The notes beneath the pieces were generated by a model. It made no database searches. It saw only the letters and a list, made by a program, of their open reading frames with translations, and was not told the DNA's origin. Of a DNA stretch of 6,274 nt, positions 4,768 to 6,274 are shown one piece after another. The position numbers and the translations under genes were made by a program. The DNA is from JAJBWD01 sp041670885 (GTDB taxonomy: Bacteria > Bacillota > Clostridia > Clostridiales > Clostridiaceae): assembly GCA_041670885.1 (NCBI GenBank), contig JBAXYJ010000176.1:1-6274 (forward strand), read 5' to 3'. Positions within the stretch are counted from its first letter, which is position 1. Each line of letters opens with the position of its first letter.

Positions 4768-5406
4768 ATGAGACTTAGAAAAAAATGGTGGGCAAGACCT
4801 GAAATGGAAGAAAACCAAATATTTATAGCAGACGGCAGAAAACTTAAGGGAAATTGGACGGAAGAATTTAAAAATGATAACCCTATATATCTTGAGTTGG
4901 GCTGCGGAAGAGGAAAATTCATTTTAGAGTGGGCAAGAGAAAATAAAAATATTAATTTCATAGCTGTGGATTTAAAAGATGAAGTTTTAATATATGTATT
5001 AAGAAAGATAAAAGAGGAAGAATTGGCAAATGTAAGAGTTCTTGCCATGGATATCTGGTTTATTGATGAGATATTTGATAAAGATGAGATAGGCAGGATA
5101 TTTATTAATTTTTGCAATCCCTGGCCAAAGCTTAGACATAATAAAAGAAGACTTACTCACAGTAAATTTCTAAATAAATATAAATTATTTCTTAAAAATA
5201 GAGCAGAAATCTGGTTTAAGACGGATGATAAGCCTCTCTTTGATGATTCCCTTCAGTATTTTAAAGATGAAAATTTTGATATAGAGTATTTTACATATGA
5301 TTTAGAAAACACTGATTATAAAGAAAATGTTATGACAGAATATGAAACTAAGTTTACTCATCTTGGTATGAAAATAATGTTTCTCAAGGCTAAACTTAAT
5401 ATATAA
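4768..5406 (+). CDS. trmB: tRNA (guanine-46-N7)-methyltransferase TrmB
   Basis: The 212-aa protein is of family length and should transfer a methyl group from S-adenosylmethionine to N7 of G46 in the tRNA variable loop. It begins with MRLRKKWWARPE. The SAM-binding motif I is ELGCGRGKF (43-51), followed by AVDLKDEVL (66-74). The tRNA-binding and active-site block is NFCNPWPK..RHNKRRLTH (114-131), then KTDD (151-154) and the C-terminal TEYETKF (190-196). The position usually held by Asp in the DPWPK motif is Asn117. AGGAGG at 4758-4763 lies 4 nt before ATG. With only 26 nt to the upstream protease gene and no terminator between, an operon is likely, but no functional link between the two is evident. 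Confidence 0.95.
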   Translation: MRLRKKWWARPEMEENQIFIADGRKLKGNWTEEFKNDNPIYLELGCGRGKFILEWARENKNINFIAVDLKDEVLIYVLRKIKEEELANVRVLAMDIWFIDEIFDKDEIGRIFINFCNPWPKLRHNKRRLTHSKFLNKYKLFLKNRAEIWFKTDDKPLFDDSLQYFKDENFDIEYFTYDLENTDYKENVMTEYETKFTHLGMKIMFLKAKLNI

Positions 5407-5461
5407 AAAATTTTAATAATAATATCCAATCTGGAGATAATAGAGATAGAGGAGGGATATT

Positions 5462-5707
5462 ATGAAGGAAAATTCTCATAAGATAGAAGCTGTAGTTAAG
5501 GATAATAAAGGAGAGATTGTTGGCTACAGACTGGATTCAGGTGAAACTGTTGATAAAGAAAAGGGAGTTTCTATGGCTAAAAATGGAGAGATAACAGACG
5601 TTATCGTATCCAAATCTAAAAAGGGCGAGGAGTATTTAAAGAGCGCTCCAGATGGAGATAAGAGCAATAATCTGGATAATCTTCCGGTTGACGATCAAAT
5701 GCAATAA
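5462..5707 (+). CDS. Small DUF3892-like protein
   Basis: This 81-aa, charged, soluble protein has no signal peptide or membrane segment. Its pattern fits DUF3892: IEAVVKDNKGEIVGYRLDSG (8-27), then a segment with GVSMAKNGEITDV (35-47) and the ending GEEYLKSAPDG (55-65) with SNNLDNLP (68-75). That family has no established function. AGGAGGG at 5450-5456 is 5 nt before ATG. It lies 55 nt after trmB with no terminator between them, so it may be read from the trmB operon. A weak own promoter is also possible: TTAATA (5413-5418), 17 nt, GATAAT (5436-5441). Its stop codon is inside the stem of the following bidirectional terminator. Confidence 0.8.
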   Translation: MKENSHKIEAVVKDNKGEIVGYRLDSGETVDKEKGVSMAKNGEITDVIVSKSKKGEEYLKSAPDGDKSNNLDNLPVDDQMQ

Positions 5708-5733
5708 ATAAATCCCCAGCGGGGATTTATTTA
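5705..5733. terminator. Bidirectional terminator between the DUF3892 and DUF2156 genes
   Basis: A 13-bp perfect stem TAAATAAATCCCC (5705-5717) / GGGGATTTATTTA (5721-5733) encloses the 3-nt loop AGC. The outer stem is AT-rich and the core is CCCC/GGGG, giving T-rich tails in both directions, though interrupted by A. The stop of the + strand gene (5705-5707) and the stop of the - strand gene (5727-5729) both lie within the arms. Confidence 0.85.
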
Positions 5734-6274
5734 ATTGCATATTTTTTTTCCAGTTTGATTGGCTTATATGAAAGCTTGGCAGTTCTTAGACCTTCTATTC
5801 CCAGATCCTGTTCTCTGTTTATATAGGGGATATCCGGGTAATATTTTTCGATAAAAGTTTTATTTATAAATGTATAAAGACCATCTGTTTCCGGATTTGC
5901 CTTTTCTATATGGATAATTGCCATATCACTGTTTACTTTTTCACCTATTGTAAATGCAGACAGTTTATTATCTACAAAAACTGCCATCCCATCAAAGGGT
6001 ACATCATTAATGTTCTTTAGTATATATTCTATTCCATAAAGCTCATCTTTTAGATACCCTTTGCAGTTTTTAAGTTTGCACCAAAACCTGGCAGCTTCTA
6101 TGCATTTAGGAATAGTTTCCTTATCAATATCTGCAACAAAGTAATTATAAGTTTTTACAAACTTATTATAATGATTTTTCTTGCCATGCAGCTTTTTACC
6201 TGGTAATTTTATTAAATCCTGGCTATTATATATATAGTCAAAATTATCTCTGTCTTCTTCTATAATTAAATCAG
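5727..6274 (-). CDS. DUF2156 / LPG-synthase-C-like protein, partial (C-terminal part)
   Basis: The reading frame is open from the window edge to the stop at 5727-5729, giving 182 codons of the C-terminal end; the N-terminal part lies beyond 6274. It reads DYIYNSQDLIKLPGKKLHGK near the start of the visible part, then KKNHYNKF, PFDGMAVFVDNKLSAFTIGE in the middle, and NREQDLGIEGLRTAKLSY followed by KPIKLEKKYAIK at the end. The Y..DLI.LPGKK..GKKN and REQDLG.EGLR..K.SY motifs are those of DUF2156, a GNAT-fold domain related to the catalytic part of lysylphosphatidylglycerol synthase. Stand-alone proteins of this group are usually about 300 aa, so roughly 115-120 residues would be missing. The substrate is unknown; an aminoacyl-tRNA-dependent transferase is possible by homology only. 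The internal ATG at 5985-5987 is not the start, because the homologous frame continues upstream. Confidence 0.85.
   Translation of the reverse strand, partial: DLIIEEDRDNFDYIYNSQDLIKLPGKKLHGKKNHYNKFVKTYNYFVADIDKETIPKCIEAARFWCKLKNCKGYLKDELYGIEYILKNINDVPFDGMAVFVDNKLSAFTIGEKVNSDMAIIHIEKANPETDGLYTFINKTFIEKYYPDIPYINREQDLGIEGLRTAKLSYKPIKLEKKYAIK

Noticed and set aside
4749..5117. 122-codon reading frame on the - strand
   Set aside because: It is antisense to trmB, whose frame shows all family motifs; the low-complexity Ser/Leu/Phe-rich translation is typical of a shadow frame.
5407..5461. Terminator or riboswitch between trmB and the DUF3892 gene
   Set aside because: Only a weak TCCA/TGGA pairing is visible, with no T-tract; the gap looks like a simple leader with a ribosome binding site.
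5727..5987. An 86-aa gene starting at the ATG at 5985-5987
   Set aside because: The same frame stays open to the window edge and the upstream part carries DUF2156 motifs, so this ATG is internal.

Overview
This AT-rich window looks like chromosomal DNA of a low-GC, Gram-positive, spore-former-type Firmicute, most likely a Clostridium in the broad sense. The evidence is the strong AGGAGG-type ribosome binding sites, the PerR-type Fur regulator, an LPXTG surface protein, a TrmB with the start (MRLRKKWWARPE) and FCNPWPK motif I associate with clostridia, and DUF3892 and DUF2156 proteins. The species cannot be fixed from the sequence alone.

Layout. Positions 1-346 are a non-coding array of 95-96 bp tandem repeats: three full copies and a 60 bp partial one, probably continuing to the left of the window. 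Each full unit carries two inverted repeats. It is followed on the + strand by an orphan solute-binding-type lipoprotein (390-1508). That gene converges on a perR-like regulator (1519-1938, - strand), and the two share one bidirectional terminator. The perR promoter has a PerR-box-like operator between its -35 and -10 elements, which suggests autorepression. Divergent from it is a stand-alone tRNA-Glu(CTC) gene (2079-2153) with its own near-consensus promoter and terminator. Next is a secreted, LPXTG-anchored 5'-nucleotidase (2282-4006) with promoter and terminator. A probable operon follows: an M50 site-2-type membrane protease (4100-4741), trmB (4768-5406) and perhaps a small DUF3892 protein (5462-5707). 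The right end holds the C-terminal part of a DUF2156 / lysylphosphatidylglycerol-synthase-C-like protein on the - strand (5727 to beyond the window), which shares a bidirectional terminator with the DUF3892 gene.

The genes do not form one pathway. They are housekeeping and envelope functions: oxidative-stress regulation, tRNA supply and tRNA modification, extracellular nucleotide or phosphate scavenging, membrane proteolysis and possible ligand capture. There is no transposase, integrase, CRISPR array or defence gene. The least explained element is the hairpin-containing tandem array at the left edge. The next most informative are the PerR operator and the compact bidirectional terminators that contain stop codons.
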